Notes under the pieces: model-generated
The model's database searches: none
The model's input: only the letters and a program-made list of their open reading frames with translations
Told to the model about the DNA's origin: nothing
In this document: piece by piece, positions 4,767 through 5,755 of the stretch
How positions within the stretch are numbered: the stretch's first letter is position 1
Layout: each line of letters starts with the position of its first letter
Position numbers and translations under genes: made by a program
Origin: Rhodobacteraceae bacterium UBA2776
GTDB lineage: Bacteria; Pseudomonadota; Alphaproteobacteria; Rhodobacterales; Rhodobacteraceae
DNA length: 5,755 bases
Direction: 5' to 3'
Assembly (NCBI GenBank): GCA_002352425.1
Contig: DEIK01000109.1
Location: 633-6,387 of the forward strand

Positions 4767-5755
4767 ATGTCTGACCCTATCTATACCGAAATCGCCAAAG
4801 GTTACGCCGAGGCAACCAAGGTTGCTGCGGGGCTAAAGGCACGGTTCGATGCGGCGGGTTTCGATGTAGCAGGAATTTCATCACTTGCAGAACTCTCCCA
4901 CCTGCCGGTGATGAAAAAAGAAGAGCTGTTAACGCTCCAAAGAGAGAACCCGCCATTTGGCGGGTTCCTTGCTGCCGATCCGCAAAAACTATCGCGGATT
5001 TACGTGTCCCCCGGTCCAATTTTTGAACCCGCGCTGGCAGGTGGCGGTGGTCACGGGCTGGATATGTTATTCCGTTCGGCAGGCATGACACCGGACGATA
5101 TTATGCTAAATACTTGGGCCTATCATCTGGTCCCTGCCGGTCTGTTGTTTGACGAAGCCGCGCAGGCTGTCGGCGCAACCGTTATTCCCAGCGGCATCGG
5201 CAACCGCGAACTGCAAGCACAGATTATTGTTGAAACCGGCGTCACCGCGATCTGCGCCAGCACCGCGTTTTTTCTGGCACTGGCCGACATGGTGATCGAA
5301 ACCTATGGCCGCGATGCGTGGAAAGTGAAAACCGCATTTCTGGGTGGCGAAATGGGCGACTGGATGGCCAAGCGCCGCCGGATCGAGGCCGATTACGGCG
5401 TCACAACCTGGGCCGCTTATGCCACCGCCGATCTGGGCTTGGTTGGTTACGAGGACGGTGGCGATGGCTATGTAGTGCCCGCCGACCGGATAGTACAAAT
5501 CTGCGATCCCGTTACCGGTGACGCGATGCCCAAAGGCGAAATCGGCGAGATCGTTGTCACGGCAGTTGATGCCGGATGGCCGATGATCCGCTTTGGCACC
5601 GGCGATAGCGCATTTGCGCTTGAGACAGCCGATGATGGCCGCGTTACGCGCATTTCTGCTATTCAGGGCCGCGTCGGGGCAGCGATTAAAGTGCGCGAAA
5701 TTTTCATCTACCCGCGCGCCATCGAAGAAGTGGTGATTGCTGTTACAGGGGCCAC
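4767..5755 (+). CDS. PaaK-like adenylate-forming acyl-CoA ligase, C-terminus beyond the window
   Basis: The frame opens at ATG 4767 (AAAGGAA at 4754-4760, 6-nt spacing) and stays open to the window end: 329 residues of a family usually about 410-440. It belongs to the ANL superfamily, nearest in pattern to phenylacetate-CoA ligases, which activate a carboxylic acid as acyl-AMP and then transfer it to CoA. Visible core motifs are a degenerate phosphate loop IYVSPGPIFEP (78-88) in place of 'SSGTTGkP'; AYATADLGLVGYE (217-229) in place of 'YG.sE', with Asp222 where Glu is usual; the 'RyrtGD' motif as MIRFGTGD (273-280), whose Asp should bind the ribose of AMP; and the hinge region GRVGAAIKVREIFIYP (301-316), where the usual 'GR.DD' reads GRVGA. 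The catalytic lysine lies in the missing tail. It would supply the CoA ester for the ACAD pair. Substrate unknown. Its altered nucleotide loop leaves some doubt about ligase activity. Confidence 0.83.
   Translation, partial: MSDPIYTEIAKGYAEATKVAAGLKARFDAAGFDVAGISSLAELSHLPVMKKEELLTLQRENPPFGGFLAADPQKLSRIYVSPGPIFEPALAGGGGHGLDMLFRSAGMTPDDIMLNTWAYHLVPAGLLFDEAAQAVGATVIPSGIGNRELQAQIIVETGVTAICASTAFFLALADMVIETYGRDAWKVKTAFLGGEMGDWMAKRRRIEADYGVTTWAAYATADLGLVGYEDGGDGYVVPADRIVQICDPVTGDAMPKGEIGEIVVTAVDAGWPMIRFGTGDSAFALETADDGRVTRISAIQGRVGAAIKVREIFIYPRAIEEVVIAVTGA
4946..4967. repeat. Perfect 10-bp inverted repeat inside the ligase gene
   Basis: The arms gaacccgcca (4946-4955) and tggcgggttc (4958-4967) are perfectly complementary with a TT centre. 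In RNA this would form a nine-pair, GC-rich stem closed by an AUUU loop. It resembles an intrinsic terminator stem, but CTTGCTG follows rather than a U-run. It lies about 180 nt into the ligase gene, where the encoded peptide (NPPFGGFLA) looks like ordinary family sequence. Confidence 0.6.

Noticed and set aside
5106..5498. Minus-strand open frame of 130 codons opposite the ligase gene.
   Set aside because: The plus strand carries a continuous ligase frame with ordered superfamily motifs; the minus-strand translation shows no family resemblance.

Overview
This window looks like part of a catabolic gene cluster from an alphaproteobacterium, perhaps of the marine Rhodobacterales type. That assignment rests only on moderately GC-rich codon use, the general look of the proteins and the tight operon layout; there is no rRNA or other marker. 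All seven genes read on the plus strand. No tRNA, CRISPR array, insertion sequence or other mobile element is visible.

Layout: positions 1-383 hold the 3' end of a class III (CaiB/BaiF) CoA-transferase or alpha-methylacyl-CoA racemase relative, which belongs to an upstream transcription unit. The 90-bp gap that follows (384-473) carries a promoter-like pair, TTGACG-17 bp-TATTCT. Its -10 element lies inside a perfect 12+12 bp inverted repeat (422-447) that looks like a repressor operator. Six genes follow with spacings of -4, +12, -4, +30 and +23 bp, so they are probably one operon: a transglutaminase-like Cys/His protein (474-1196), a MaoC-type hot-dog hydratase (1193-1627), two adjacent acyl-CoA dehydrogenase (ACAD) subunits (1640-2749 and 2746-3891), an atypical crotonase (3922-4743), and a PaaK-like acyl-CoA ligase cut off by the window end (4767-5755).

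How they may work together: the ligase (and perhaps the CoA-transferase) would load a carboxylic acid onto CoA. The ACAD pair would introduce the alpha,beta double bond, with the second protein probably supplying the active site. The MaoC protein would hydrate the product, and the crotonase would hydrate it or cleave a C-C bond. No 3-hydroxyacyl-CoA dehydrogenase, thiolase or aldolase is in the window. The substrate cannot be named; the paired ACADs and non-canonical crotonase fit a bulky, branched or alicyclic acid (steroid side chain, terpenoid) better than a straight-chain fatty acid.

The least expected points are the transglutaminase-like first gene, which seems to lack the third catalytic residue; the crotonase, which lacks both usual glutamates but keeps a His/Asp pair like that recalled for 6-oxocamphor hydrolase; the division of labour between the two ACADs; and the operator-over-promoter structure that probably controls the operon.
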